This document shows, piece after piece, positions 1-8,137 of a DNA stretch of 55,536 nucleotides; position 1 is the first letter of the stretch; each line of letters starts with the position of its first letter. The position numbers and the translations under genes were made by a program. Source of the stretch: an uncultured Oscillibacter sp. (GTDB lineage Bacteria; Bacillota; Clostridia; Oscillospirales; Oscillospiraceae). The DNA is taken from assembly GCA_949959305.1 (NCBI GenBank), contig CATLJA010000004.1, positions 1 to 55,536 on the forward strand, given 5' to 3'. The notes below the pieces were generated by a model. It saw nothing but the letters and a program-made list of their open reading frames with translations, made no database searches and was not told the DNA's origin.

Positions 1-454
1 TGACCCCCGTCCGGGCGACTTCTAAAATGTTGAAGGGCCGCATCATCTCCTCGAACACATCCACCCGGTCCGGGGTGTCGGATATCTCCAGGGTCATGGA
101 GGTCGGCGAGATGTCCGCCGCCTTGGCCCCGCAGATATTGCAGATGGTCATGATATGCTCCCGGCTGTTTTTGTTGGCGCTGACTTTGATAATCATCAGC
201 TCCCGGCCTATCATGCTTCCCTCGTCCAGGGTGCGGACCTTGATAACCTCCACCAGCTTGTTCAGCTGCTTTTCCACCTGCTCCACCACGCTGTTCCCGT
301 TGTCCACAATAATGGTCATCCGGGAGAGGGAGGGGTCGTCCGTCACGCCCACCGCCAGGGAGTCGATGTTGAAGGCCCGGCGGGAGAACAGGCTGGCCAC
401 CCGGTTCAAAACGCCCGCCCGGTTCTCCACTAAAATGGAAATCGTCTGTTTCAT
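1..454 (-). CDS. ilvN: Acetolactate synthase small (regulatory) subunit, 3' end cut by window edge
   Basis: The visible 151 codons start at ATG 454 and run off the left edge without a stop. The N-terminus (MKQTISILVENRAGVLNRVA) is the ACT domain of the regulatory subunit that binds valine and controls the catalytic subunit in the first common step of Ile/Leu/Val synthesis. The family is usually about 160-170 residues, so little is missing. A GGAGAGA ribosome site precedes the start. It lies 16 bases downstream of ilvB in the same direction, so it is co-transcribed and presumably shares the upstream attenuator. Confidence 0.93.
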   Translation of the reverse strand, partial: MKQTISILVENRAGVLNRVASLFSRRAFNIDSLAVGVTDDPSLSRMTIIVDNGNSVVEQVEKQLNKLVEVIKVRTLDEGSMIGRELMIIKVSANKNSREHIMTICNICGAKAADISPTSMTLEISDTPDRVDVFEEMMRPFNILEVARTGV

Positions 455-470
455 CCTTCTCTCCTCCCGC

Positions 471-2102
471 TCAGTCCGTGGTTTTCCACTGGGGGCTCAC
501 CTCCGCGATGAGGAGGCAGGGCCCCTCCTTCGCCAAAAAGCGGTCCAGGGTCTCCTCCACCTTCCCCTCGTCCCGCAGCGTCAGGCTGGGCACGCCGTAG
601 GCGGCGGCGACGGCGGCGAAATCCGGGTCCCCCTCCAGCCGCACGCCGAAGGGGCCGTGGTAGGGCTCCCGGCTCTGAATCTGGTTCACCAGGCCCAGGA
701 CCCCGTTGCGGATCAGCACGATTTTCAGATCAAAGCCCCCGGCCTTCACGGCGGCCAGCTCGTTCATGGACATCTGGAAGGAGCCGTCGCCGCAGACGGC
801 CACCACCTGCCGCGACGGCTGGGCGGTCTTCACGCCCACGGCGCAGGGGATGGCGTAGCCCATGGTCCCCAGGCCCCCGCTGGTCAAAAACCTGGCTCCC
901 CGCAGCCGCAGGTGCTTGCAGGCCCAAATCTGGTTCTGCCCCACGTCCACGCAGACGGCGGCGTCCTCCCGCAGCCGCTCCCCCAGGAGGCGCAGCAGCC
1001 GTCCGGGAAAGACACAGCCCGCCTTCTCGGGATAGCCCCGGCCCAGGTTCGCCCGGCGGAGCTGCTGGAGCTCCTCCCGCCACGCTCCGCAGTCCGCCCT
1101 GGCTCCCCGCTCCATCAGCTGCCCGAGGATGACCTTGGCGTTTCCAACCAGGGGGAGGGTGGACTGCATGTTTTTCCCAATCTCGGCGGGGTCCACGTCA
1201 ATGTGGATGTTCGCCATGCGCTTTTGAATCTCGTCCGGGGAGACGATGGCCCGGTCCGCCACCCGGGTGCCGATCATAATGAGGAGGTCGGATTTTACCA
1301 GGGCCTTGTTGGCCGTGTTGTTCCCGTGGGCCCCGATCATGCCCATGTTCAGCGGGTGCTCCGTGGGCAGAAGGGAGAGGCCCATCATGGTGGTCACCAC
1401 CGGGACGCCGGTGGACTCGGCGAACTGCCGGAGCTCCGCCTCCGCACGGGCCAGAAACACGCCGCCCCCGGCGCAGATCACCGGCCTTTTCGCCAGGCCG
1501 ATGGCGGCGGCCACGTTGGCAATCTGCTTGTCGTTGCCCCGGACGCTGGGGTTGTAGCCCCGGATGCGGACCTCCTCCGGGAAGGCCGCGTCCGGCACCA
1601 GCTGCTCCTGCACGTCCACAGGGACGTCAATCAGCACCGGGCCGGGCCGGCCCGTGGAGGCGATGTGGAACGCCTCCTTCAAAACCACCGGGAGCCGGGC
1701 CGCGTCCTTCACTAGGTAGCAGTGCTTCGTGAAGGGGGTCACCGCCCCGGTGATGTCCACCTCCTGGAAGATGTCCCGCCCCAGGAGGTTGGAGGGCACC
1801 TGCCCCGTGACGGCCACCAGGGGAATGGAGTCCATATAGGCTGTGGCAATGCCGGTGATGAGGTTGGTGGCGCCCGGGCCGGAGGTGACGATGCACACCC
1901 CCGTCTTCCCCGTCACCCGGGCGTAGCCGGAGGCCATATGCCCGGCGTTCTGCTCCGTGCGGACCAGGGTATAGCCGATGTTCGGGTTTTCCCGCAGGGC
2001 GTCGGCAATGGGACAGATGGTGGCCCCGGCGTAGCCGAAGACCCGCTCCACGCCCTCCCGGGCCAGGCCCTCCATCAAAATCTGCGCGCCTGTCATTTCC
2101 AT
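471..2102 (-). CDS. ilvB: Acetolactate synthase large (catalytic) subunit
   Basis: The 543-residue ThDP-dependent enzyme condenses pyruvate to 2-acetolactate (or with 2-oxobutyrate to acetohydroxybutyrate). The N-terminal ThDP-binding domain shows GYAGATI, the catalytic Glu region VRTEQNAGHMA and the TSGPGATNL loop. The C-terminal ThDP domain shows the GDGSFQMSMNEL metal-binding motif. I start at ATG 2102 because AAAGGAG sits 9 bases upstream; an earlier in-frame ATG at 2138 lies within the terminator tail and lacks a ribosome site. Length is close to the usual 550-570. A 270-base leader precedes it. Confidence 0.95.
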   Translation of the reverse strand: MEMTGAQILMEGLAREGVERVFGYAGATICPIADALRENPNIGYTLVRTEQNAGHMASGYARVTGKTGVCIVTSGPGATNLITGIATAYMDSIPLVAVTGQVPSNLLGRDIFQEVDITGAVTPFTKHCYLVKDAARLPVVLKEAFHIASTGRPGPVLIDVPVDVQEQLVPDAAFPEEVRIRGYNPSVRGNDKQIANVAAAIGLAKRPVICAGGGVFLARAEAELRQFAESTGVPVVTTMMGLSLLPTEHPLNMGMIGAHGNNTANKALVKSDLLIMIGTRVADRAIVSPDEIQKRMANIHIDVDPAEIGKNMQSTLPLVGNAKVILGQLMERGARADCGAWREELQQLRRANLGRGYPEKAGCVFPGRLLRLLGERLREDAAVCVDVGQNQIWACKHLRLRGARFLTSGGLGTMGYAIPCAVGVKTAQPSRQVVAVCGDGSFQMSMNELAAVKAGGFDLKIVLIRNGVLGLVNQIQSREPYHGPFGVRLEGDPDFAAVAAAYGVPSLTLRDEGKVEETLDRFLAKEGPCLLIAEVSPQWKTTD

Positions 2103-2130
2103 GCTTGACCGCTCCTTTCGCTGTGGCGTC

Positions 2131-2170
2131 AAAAACAAATAAAGCCCGTGTCCCTCGTCGGGTCACGGAC
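2131..2170 (-). terminator. Attenuator terminator in the ilvB leader
   Basis: Read on the minus strand, an 11-bp stem (GUCCGUGACCC / GGGACACGGGC, one A-A mismatch) with a GACGA loop is followed by UUUAUUUGUUUUU. It lies between the leader ORF and ilvB, so it can only reduce transcription into ilvBN. Confidence 0.8.
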
Positions 2171-2212
2171 TTGCAAGAGTTCCGGTTTTAGGGGGGCCGG
2201 CGGCTTGCGTCC
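2167..2212 (-). promoter_or_regulatory. Candidate antiterminator pairing in the ilvB leader
   Basis: On the minus strand GGACGCAAG (2212-2204) can pair with CUUGCAAGUCC (2177-2167): GCAAG with CUUGC, a two-base AA bulge, then GGAC with GUCC. The GUCC is the first four bases of the terminator's 5' arm, so the two structures exclude each other. A further GCGGC/GCCGC pairing just after the leader stop could sequester the upstream strand. Pairing was read by eye, without energy calculation. Confidence 0.5.
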
Positions 2213-2223
2213 CCGGGGGCCGC

Positions 2224-2346
2224 TTATCGCGCCCTTGTTTCGCGCATGACCAAACGCACTATTCTTTTTCGGTACCAAACCACCAGTACCAGAACCAGAA
2301 TAATGTACAGGCCCAGGATGCTGTTCAGAGCAGTGTCCATCAACAT
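2224..2346 (-). CDS. Ile/Leu/Val-rich leader peptide of the ilv operon (or small membrane protein)
   Basis: The 40-codon ORF starts at ATG 2346 with GGAGGAAAG upstream. Eighteen of 40 residues are Ile, Leu or Val, including nine in a row (residues 15-23, IILVLVLVV). Its stop lies about 50 bases before the terminator stem, and the branched-chain codons lie roughly 100-130 bases before it. That is the geometry of ribosome-mediated attenuation, in which scarcity of charged tRNA stalls translation of the leader. The same hydrophobic run could instead be a transmembrane helix with a basic tail (YRKRIVRLVMRETRAR), so a small membrane protein remains possible. Confidence 0.6.
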   Translation of the reverse strand: MLMDTALNSILGLYIILVLVLVVWYRKRIVRLVMRETRAR

Positions 2347-2379
2347 GGGGCTTTCCTCCGCCGCTTGTCTTGATTCGTT

Positions 2380-2408
2380 ATTATACCTGTCCTCCCCCCA
2401 AAGCGCAA
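2380..2408 (-). promoter_or_regulatory. Sigma-A promoter of the ilv leader-ilvB-ilvN unit
   Basis: TTGCGC (2408-2403), 17-base spacer, TATAAT (2385-2380) on the minus strand. Transcription would begin near 2373, about 27 bases before the leader ATG. Confidence 0.8.
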
Positions 2409-2566
2409 CAAAAAAATCAAACGCGCCCCGCTTTCCATATAGTTTCACGAATAAAGCGCCGTTTTTTGCGCCTTCTGTCGTAAAAAATGACGGAATTTTT
2501 TCCAAAATCCGCCGTTGGACGACACCTCCTTTTTGCAGACAACGCCCCCCTGCTTCTTTTTTCCTC

Positions 2567-2595
2567 TTGCGGTGCGGCGGAGTACGGATTATAAT
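2567..2595 (+). promoter_or_regulatory. Sigma-A promoter of the SLH-CAP gene
   Basis: TTGCGG at 2567, 17-base spacer, TATAAT at 2590-2595. The AGGAGA ribosome site and ATG follow within 30 bases. Confidence 0.8.
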
Positions 2596-2623
2596 GGGAG
2601 AAACGGAAAAAGGAGAGACGACT

Positions 2624-4249
2624 ATGAAAAAAATCCTGACCCTGCTTCTGACCCTGGCCCTGTGCGCCGGGCTCAGCGCGCCCGCCCTGGCGGCGCAGTT
2701 TACCGACGTGCCCGGAACCCACACGTTCTACGCCGCCATTTCGGACTGCGCCGCCAAGGGCATTGCCTCCGGCTACGCCGACGGCTCCTTCAAGCCCGCC
2801 GCCCAGGTCACCCGGGCCCAGTTCTGCGTCATGCTGTCCCGGGCCTTCTACGCCGATGAGGCGGCGGCGTACAACACGGAGGAGTTCACCTCCATCGCCT
2901 GGTTCGCGCCCTATGCGGAGGCGCTGTCCCGGGCCGGCGTTCTGGAAAACACCAGCTTCCAGGCGGACTGCCGCAGCGCCGCGGCCATGAACCGGCCCGT
3001 CAGCCGCTATGACATGGCCCAAATCATCGCCAACATTCTGGCCCAAAAGGGCGGCGAGACAGCCCAGGACGGCGGCGTGCAGGGCAGGATTGCGGATTAC
3101 GCCTCCATTCCCCAGCAGTACCGGGAGGCCGTGAAGACCGTGTTCGCCCTGGGCGTGATCAACGGCTACGCCGACGGCTCCTTCGGCGGGGAAAAGGTGA
3201 TGAACCGGGGACAGGGCTGCGTGGTGATTCACCGCATGTCCCAGTACATGGACTCCAATGCGCCCTCTGGGAAGCCGGAGGAAACGCCGGAAAAGACCCC
3301 GGACAAGGCCCCTGAGCAGGCGCCTGAAAAGGCCCCGGACAAAACCCCCGAACAGGCCCCGGAAAAGGCCCCCGATCCCCGGCCCTCCACAACCACGCCC
3401 GAGGCGGCCGCCGCAGAGCTGGTACGCCTTCTCAACGCCGAGCGGGCCAAGGCGGGGCTGCAGCCCCTGGAGCCCATGGACGGCCTGACCCAGGCGGCCC
3501 GGACCCGGGCCAGGGACCTCTCCGGCGGCTATGTCGAAATTCGGGCCGACGGCAGCGACTGGACTTCCGTACTGAAGCAGTCCGGCGTGAAGGCGGACTA
3601 TGTGGACGAGAGCTTTGTGGTGGGCAAGGGCTATGACGACGCCGCCTCGGCCCTGGAAAAGGTGCTGTCCACGCCGGAGGCCAAGGCCGCCCTTCTGAAC
3701 AGGGAATACACCCACCTGGGCGTGGGCTTTGTCCACGATGAAAACGGCTACCTCGGGCTCCAGGACTTCTGGTCCCTGATGTACATTGTCGAGTCCAGCG
3801 GCGAAACCCCCAGCGAAGCTCCCAGCGAATCCCCCGCGCCCGAGGCCCCCGCTCCCAGCGGCACGGACCTCCAGGCCATGCGCCAGGGCGTGCTGGACCT
3901 GGTCAACGCCGCCCGGGCCGAAAACGGCAAATCCGCCCTGACCCTGGACGAGGGCCTGTGCAACGTGGCCCAGCTCCGGGCGGAGGAGATTGTGGAGTCC
4001 TTCTCCCACACCCGGCCCAACGGGACCAGCTGCTTCACCGCCATTCAGGAGGCGGGCATCCGCGGCGGGGCCATGGGCGAGAACATCGCCGCCGGACAGG
4101 GCTCTCCCGCCGCCGTCATGAATTCCTGGATGAATTCCGACGGCCACCGGAAGAACATTCTCAGCGGGAACTTCTCCTCCATCGGCATCGGCTATGTGAA
4201 GTCCAGCTCCGGCTACGGCCACTACTGGGTGCAGATGTTCCTGGGCTGA
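2624..4249 (+). CDS. Secreted SLH-domain protein with two CAP (SCP-like) domains
   Basis: 541 residues from ATG 2624. A signal peptide (MKKILTLLLTLALCAGLSAP, cleaved after ALA) leads three S-layer homology repeats (about residues 25-205; the first and third carry GYADGSF), which normally anchor proteins to pyruvylated wall polymers. A repetitive Pro/Glu/Lys/Asp linker of PEKAPDK-type units (about 207-250) follows. The first CAP domain (about 255-390) is degenerate and lacks the histidines. The second (about 415-541) keeps the cavity residues in SHTRPNG, GENIA and DGHRKNI. The protein is probably surface exposed; the substrate or partner is unknown. Confidence 0.88.
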   Translation: MKKILTLLLTLALCAGLSAPALAAQFTDVPGTHTFYAAISDCAAKGIASGYADGSFKPAAQVTRAQFCVMLSRAFYADEAAAYNTEEFTSIAWFAPYAEALSRAGVLENTSFQADCRSAAAMNRPVSRYDMAQIIANILAQKGGETAQDGGVQGRIADYASIPQQYREAVKTVFALGVINGYADGSFGGEKVMNRGQGCVVIHRMSQYMDSNAPSGKPEETPEKTPDKAPEQAPEKAPDKTPEQAPEKAPDPRPSTTTPEAAAAELVRLLNAERAKAGLQPLEPMDGLTQAARTRARDLSGGYVEIRADGSDWTSVLKQSGVKADYVDESFVVGKGYDDAASALEKVLSTPEAKAALLNREYTHLGVGFVHDENGYLGLQDFWSLMYIVESSGETPSEAPSESPAPEAPAPSGTDLQAMRQGVLDLVNAARAENGKSALTLDEGLCNVAQLRAEEIVESFSHTRPNGTSCFTAIQEAGIRGGAMGENIAAGQGSPAAVMNSWMNSDGHRKNILSGNFSSIGIGYVKSSSGYGHYWVQMFLG

Positions 4250-4280
4250 CCTCCTCCCCCGCGTTTACGCTTCAAAGCAA

Positions 4281-4306
4281 AAGGACCGCCCCTAGGGCGG
4301 TCCTTT
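4281..4306. terminator. Bidirectional terminator between the SLH-CAP and carbamate kinase genes
   Basis: GGACCGCCC-cta-GGGCGGTCC flanked by A- and T-rich tracts on both sides, between two convergent stop codons. Confidence 0.8.
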
Positions 4307-4321
4307 TCCTCTTGTTTTCAT

Positions 4322-5263
4322 TTACAGGGCAATCGTGGTTCCGGTCTCTCCGGCGATGCCGGCCTTGGCCTTCTCCAGCAAGGTGATAAGCGCCCGCCGT
4401 CCCGGCCGGGACTCGGCGAACTTTACCGCCGCCTGAACCTTTGGCAGCATGGAGCCGGGGGCGAACTGGCCCTCGTCCATGTACCGCCGGGCCTCCTCCG
4501 GGCTCAGGCTGTCCAGCCACTTCTGCTCCGGCTTTCCGAAGTTCACCGCCACCTTCTCCACGGCGGTGAGGATGATCAGCACGTCGGCGTTCAGCTCCTC
4601 CGCCAGCACCTCGCTGGCAAAGTCCTTGTCGATGACCGCCGCCGCGCCCTTGAGGTGGTGCCCCTCGGTCTTGAAGACCGGGATGCCGCCGCCGCCGCAG
4701 GCCACCACCACGTGCTCGCTCTCCACCAGCGCCTGGATGGTGTCCAGCTCGATGACGGACACGGGCCTGGGAGAGGCCACGACCCGGCGCCAGCCCCGCC
4801 CGGCGTCCTCCATCACGTCATAGCCCCGTTCCACCACCATGCGCTTGGCCTCCTCCTCAGTCATGAAGGCGCCGATGGGCTTGGTGGGGTTTTGAAAGGC
4901 GGGGTCCTTGGGGTCCACCTCCACCTGGGTGAGAACGGTGGCCACGCCCTTTTGGATGCCCCGGTCCAGCAGCTCCTCCCGCAGGGCGTTCTGGAGGTCG
5001 TAGCCGATGTAGCCCTGGCTCATGGCCACGCACACGGACAGGGGGCAGGGAATGTACTTTTCGGGATTGGAGCGGGTCAGCTCGGCCATGGCCTTTTGGA
5101 TCATGCCCACCTGGGGGCCGTTGCCGTGGGCCACCACCACCTCGTTGCCGCCCTCAATCAGGTCCGCGATGGCCCGGGCGGTCTGCTTCACCGCCGCCAT
5201 CTGCTCCGGCAGGTTATTGCCCAGGGCGTTGCCGCCGAGAGCCACTACAATGCGCTTTCCCAT
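4322..5263 (-). CDS. arcC: Carbamate kinase (ArcC/YqeA type)
   Basis: The 313-residue amino-acid-kinase-fold enzyme converts carbamoyl phosphate plus ADP to ATP, ammonia and CO2, the energy-yielding end of several fermentations. Diagnostic stretches are VVALGGNALG at the N-terminus, VVAHGNGPQVG, VVACGGGGIPV and the nucleotide-side region LIILTAVEKV. Length matches the family. The start overlaps the stop of the upstream carbamoyltransferase gene (ATGA), a mark of translational coupling. There is no arginine deiminase or ornithine carbamoyltransferase nearby, so the substrate more likely comes from YgeW than from arginine. In E. coli the kinase of the ygeW locus is named yqeA. Confidence 0.93.
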   Translation of the reverse strand: MGKRIVVALGGNALGNNLPEQMAAVKQTARAIADLIEGGNEVVVAHGNGPQVGMIQKAMAELTRSNPEKYIPCPLSVCVAMSQGYIGYDLQNALREELLDRGIQKGVATVLTQVEVDPKDPAFQNPTKPIGAFMTEEEAKRMVVERGYDVMEDAGRGWRRVVASPRPVSVIELDTIQALVESEHVVVACGGGGIPVFKTEGHHLKGAAAVIDKDFASEVLAEELNADVLIILTAVEKVAVNFGKPEQKWLDSLSPEEARRYMDEGQFAPGSMLPKVQAAVKFAESRPGRRALITLLEKAKAGIAGETGTTIAL

Positions 5264-6453
5264 CAGAACATCTTCCTTTTATCCGCCGCGTCCAGAGCCA
5301 TGAGGGCGGACACGGGGTCCTTCACCTTGCTCATCATAATCATGGCGGCGATGATATAGGGCTTATAGCTGGCCTCCTTATACAGGGGCACCAGATAGCG
5401 GTCGAAGACGGAGTTGTCCACCTCGCCCTCGGGGCAGCTCAATCCGGTGATGTCGGCGGGCAGGCAGTGGAGGTACAGGGCGGAGCCGTTCCGGGTGCGC
5501 TTCATCATCTCCTCGGAGCAGGTCCAGTCCTTGTGCTGGGCGTTCTGGGCCAGGAGCTTTTTCTCCAGCGCGTCGATGCCGTTCTTGTCCCCCGCCTGGT
5601 AGAGCTTCGTCCGCTCCTCCATGGCGGCGAAGGGGGCCCAGCTCTTGGGATACACAATGTCCGCGTCCTGGAACGCCTCCTCCATGGTGGCGACCTTCCT
5701 GTAGCTTCCGCCGGTGGCGGCGGCGTTCTTCTTGGCAATCTCCTCCACCTCGGGCATCACGTCATAGCCCTCGGGATGGGCCAGCACCACGTCCATGCCG
5801 AAGCGGGTCATCAGGCCGATAACGCCCTGGGGCACGGAGAGGGGCTTGCCGTAGCTGGGGGAGTAAGCCCAGGTCATGGCAATCTTCTTGCCCTTGAGGT
5901 TCTCCACGCCGCCGAACTGGTGGATGATGTGGAGCATGTCGGCCATGCACTGGGTGGGGTGGTCCACGTCGCACTGGAGGTTCACCAGGGTGGGCTGCTG
6001 CTCCAGGATGCCGTCCCGGTAGCCCTCCTTCACCGCGTCCATGAAGGTCTTCTGGTACTTGTGGCCCTCGCCGATGAACATGTCGTCCCGGATGCCGATG
6101 ACGTCGGCCATAAAGGAGACCATGTTGGCGGTTTCCCGGACGGTCTCGCCGTGGGCGATCTGGGATTTCTTCTCGTCCAGGTCCTGGACGGTCAGGCCCA
6201 GCAGGTTGCAGGCGGAGGCAAAGGAGAAGCGGGTCCGGGTGGAGTTGTCCCGGAAGATGGAGATGCCGAGGCCGGAGTCGAAGATGCGGGTGGACTTGTT
6301 CCGCTCCCGCAGGTCCCGGAGTGCGTCGGCCACGGTGAAGATGGCGTCCAGCTCCTCGTCGGTCTTGTCCCAGGTCCAGTAGAAATCGGACTTGTACATA
6401 TTGTTGATGTGCAGCTTCTCCAGGTGCTGCGCCAGCTCGATGGTCTTAGACAT
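5263..6453 (-). CDS. ygeW: YgeW-type knotted carbamoyltransferase
   Basis: The 396-residue member of the aspartate/ornithine carbamoyltransferase superfamily shows the carbamoyl-phosphate loop FRDNSTRTRFSF, the HPTQ motif and the HCLPAD loop near the C-terminus. The extended N-terminus and the overall sequence match YgeW, a knotted transcarbamylase of unassigned substrate. In anaerobic purine-degrading loci it is thought to run in the phosphorolytic direction, releasing carbamoyl phosphate for the adjacent carbamate kinase. AAAGGAG lies 10 bases before ATG 6453. The gene sits between ygeY (48-base gap) and arcC (overlap). Confidence 0.93.
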   Translation of the reverse strand: MSKTIELAQHLEKLHINNMYKSDFYWTWDKTDEELDAIFTVADALRDLRERNKSTRIFDSGLGISIFRDNSTRTRFSFASACNLLGLTVQDLDEKKSQIAHGETVRETANMVSFMADVIGIRDDMFIGEGHKYQKTFMDAVKEGYRDGILEQQPTLVNLQCDVDHPTQCMADMLHIIHQFGGVENLKGKKIAMTWAYSPSYGKPLSVPQGVIGLMTRFGMDVVLAHPEGYDVMPEVEEIAKKNAAATGGSYRKVATMEEAFQDADIVYPKSWAPFAAMEERTKLYQAGDKNGIDALEKKLLAQNAQHKDWTCSEEMMKRTRNGSALYLHCLPADITGLSCPEGEVDNSVFDRYLVPLYKEASYKPYIIAAMIMMSKVKDPVSALMALDAADKRKMF

Positions 6454-6501
6454 AACGGTTGTTCTCCTTTATTTTATTTTTTCAGCCCGGTCGCCGTATG
6501 C

Positions 6502-7914
6502 TTACTGAATGTCGTTGTCCGTCAGGCTCTGGCGGAACTCCGTCGCGTCGGCGGTCTTGTTCTCCGGCTTGTAGAGGCCGGGAACGGCGGCGTACAGCGC
6601 GGCGCAGGTCACCAGGTCCTGCTTCCAGGTAATCTCGTTGGGGGCGTGGGCCTGGCTCTCCGCGCCGGGACCGAAGCCCACGCAGGGGATGCCGTAGCGG
6701 CCCTGGATGGACACGCAGTTGGTGGAGAAGGTCCACTTGTCCGTCAGGGGGCGGCCGGCGCGCAGGTGCATGGCGTCCTTCTTCTCGTCCGCGTCGGCGT
6801 GGCCGATGCGCTCCTTGCCCCAGAGGGCCTCGTGGGCGTCCACCACCGCCTGGACATGGGCCGCGCCGGCCTTGTTGATCCAGGTGGGGAAGAAGCACTC
6901 GGTCTCATAGACCGTTCCGGTCCAGGCGGGACGGTCGTACATGTACATGGAGACCTTCACGTCGTCCCCGTACTTCTTCACGCTGGGCAGCTGGCGGATT
7001 TCCTCCAGGCAGGAGTCCCAGGTCTCCCCGGCGGTCATGCGGCGGTCGATGGAGATGGCGCAGCTGTCCGCCACGGCGCAGCGGCTGGGAGAGGTGTAGA
7101 AAATCTGGCTGGTGGTGCAGGTGCCCCGGCCCAGGAACTGGGCGTCCTCGTAATGCTCGGGGTTGAACTCGGGGTTCAGCATCTTCACCAGGCCCTTGAC
7201 CTCGTTGGAGGGACCGTCGCCGTTTTCGTTGAGGGCCCGCACGTCCTGGAGGATGTCGGCCATCTTGTAGATGGCGTTGTCGCCCCGGTGGGGGGCGGAG
7301 CCGTGGCAGGAAACGCCCTTCACGTCCACCCGGATTTCCATGCGGCCCCGGTGGCCCCGGTAGATGCCGCCGTCGGTGGGCTCGGTGGAGATGACAAACT
7401 CAATCCTGCTCCGCGCGTCCTCGGGCCCGTTGAAGTACTTGTTGACAATGTACTGCCAGCACATGCCGTCGCAGTCCTCCTCCTGGACGGAGCCCACCAC
7501 CATGATCTTGTAGCCCTCGGGAATCAGCCCCAGGTCCTTCATAATCCTTGCGCCGTACACGGCGGAGGCCATGCCGCCCTCCTGGTCGCTGCCGCCCCGG
7601 CCGAAGATGACGTCGTCCGTCTCATAGCCCTGGTAGGGGTCGGCCTCCCAGTTGTCGATGTTGCCCACGCCCACGGTGTCGATGTGGGAGTCGATGGCGA
7701 TGATCTTCTCCCCCTGGCCCATCCAGCCGATGACGTTGCCCAGGCCGTCGATCTCCACCTTGTCAAAGCCCAGCTTTTCCATCTCGGCCTTGATGCACAT
7801 GACCACGTCCTTCTCCTCGCAGCTCTCGCTGGGATGGGAGATCATGTCCCGCAGAAACCGGGACATTTCCGCCTTGTAGCCCTCCGCGGCCAACTTGATT
7901 TTCTCGAAATCCAT
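6502..7914 (-). CDS. ygeY: YgeY-type M20 family metallohydrolase
   Basis: 470 residues with the co-catalytic metal-peptidase fold: [12 protein letters not shown] (first metal ligand), [11 protein letters not shown] (bridging Asp) and [10 protein letters not shown] (catalytic and ligand acidic residues). M20 enzymes cleave amide or ureido bonds of small molecules. YgeY is part of the ygeW-ygeX-ygeY locus, which is induced and required for anaerobic urate use in gut bacteria; its exact reaction is not settled from sequence. It is first in the minus-strand unit ygeY-ygeW-arcC, with GGAGG before ATG 7914 and its own promoter. Confidence 0.92.
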   Translation of the reverse strand: MDFEKIKLAAEGYKAEMSRFLRDMISHPSESCEEKDVVMCIKAEMEKLGFDKVEIDGLGNVIGWMGQGEKIIAIDSHIDTVGVGNIDNWEADPYQGYETDDVIFGRGGSDQEGGMASAVYGARIMKDLGLIPEGYKIMVVGSVQEEDCDGMCWQYIVNKYFNGPEDARSRIEFVISTEPTDGGIYRGHRGRMEIRVDVKGVSCHGSAPHRGDNAIYKMADILQDVRALNENGDGPSNEVKGLVKMLNPEFNPEHYEDAQFLGRGTCTTSQIFYTSPSRCAVADSCAISIDRRMTAGETWDSCLEEIRQLPSVKKYGDDVKVSMYMYDRPAWTGTVYETECFFPTWINKAGAAHVQAVVDAHEALWGKERIGHADADEKKDAMHLRAGRPLTDKWTFSTNCVSIQGRYGIPCVGFGPGAESQAHAPNEITWKQDLVTCAALYAAVPGLYKPENKTADATEFRQSLTDNDIQ

Positions 7915-7984
7915 GATGCAGACCTCCGTTTAAAAATTTTATATGGACGGCTCCGCGTTCCTGCCGCCTGTTCCTTACAGCCTT

Positions 7985-8012
7985 ATCATACCACAAGATT
8001 TCCCGTTGTCAA
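7985..8012 (-). promoter_or_regulatory. Sigma-A promoter of ygeY-ygeW-arcC
   Basis: TTGACA (8012-8007), 16-base spacer, TATGAT (7990-7985) preceded by TGTGG on the minus strand. It is back to back with the plus-strand promoter at 8053. The 40 bases between the two -35 boxes are an A/T tract suited to shared regulation. Confidence 0.8.
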
Positions 8013-8052
8013 ACAAAATTTTTGAAAACCAAAAAATTTTTTTGAATTGCTG

Positions 8053-8081
8053 TTGATTTCTCCGAAAGTTCGTGGTATGAT
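8053..8081 (+). promoter_or_regulatory. Sigma-A promoter of the YheO-type regulator and PLP enzyme
   Basis: TTGATT at 8053, 17-base spacer, TATGAT at 8076-8081 preceded by GTGG. With the opposing promoter it forms an inverted TCATACCAC/GTGGTATGA pair (7986-7994 and 8072-8080). Confidence 0.75.
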
Positions 8082-8137
8082 GTCAGCATGAATCAGTGTC
8101 TTTATCCAAAAAACAGCGCGAAAAGGGGGTATGACCC

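Noticed and set aside
2138-2138. Upstream ATG as start of ilvB
   Set aside because: It falls in the U-tract of the attenuator and has no ribosome site, whereas ATG 2102 has AAAGGAG at good spacing.
2260-2285. TGGTACCG on the minus strand upstream of ilvB resembling the T-box core
   Set aside because: It lies inside the leader ORF (VWYRKR codons), about 100 bases from the terminator, and lacks the following GCG and the stem context. A T-box core should sit within the antiterminator.
3285-3370. Repeated PEKAPDK/PEQAPEK coding units considered as a CRISPR-like or mobile repeat
   Set aside because: They are in-frame, short, degenerate codon repeats of a protein linker.
5467-8025. An 852-codon plus-strand frame opposite ygeW and ygeY
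   Set aside because: Antisense artefact of codon bias. The minus-strand genes have clear catalytic motifs and starts.
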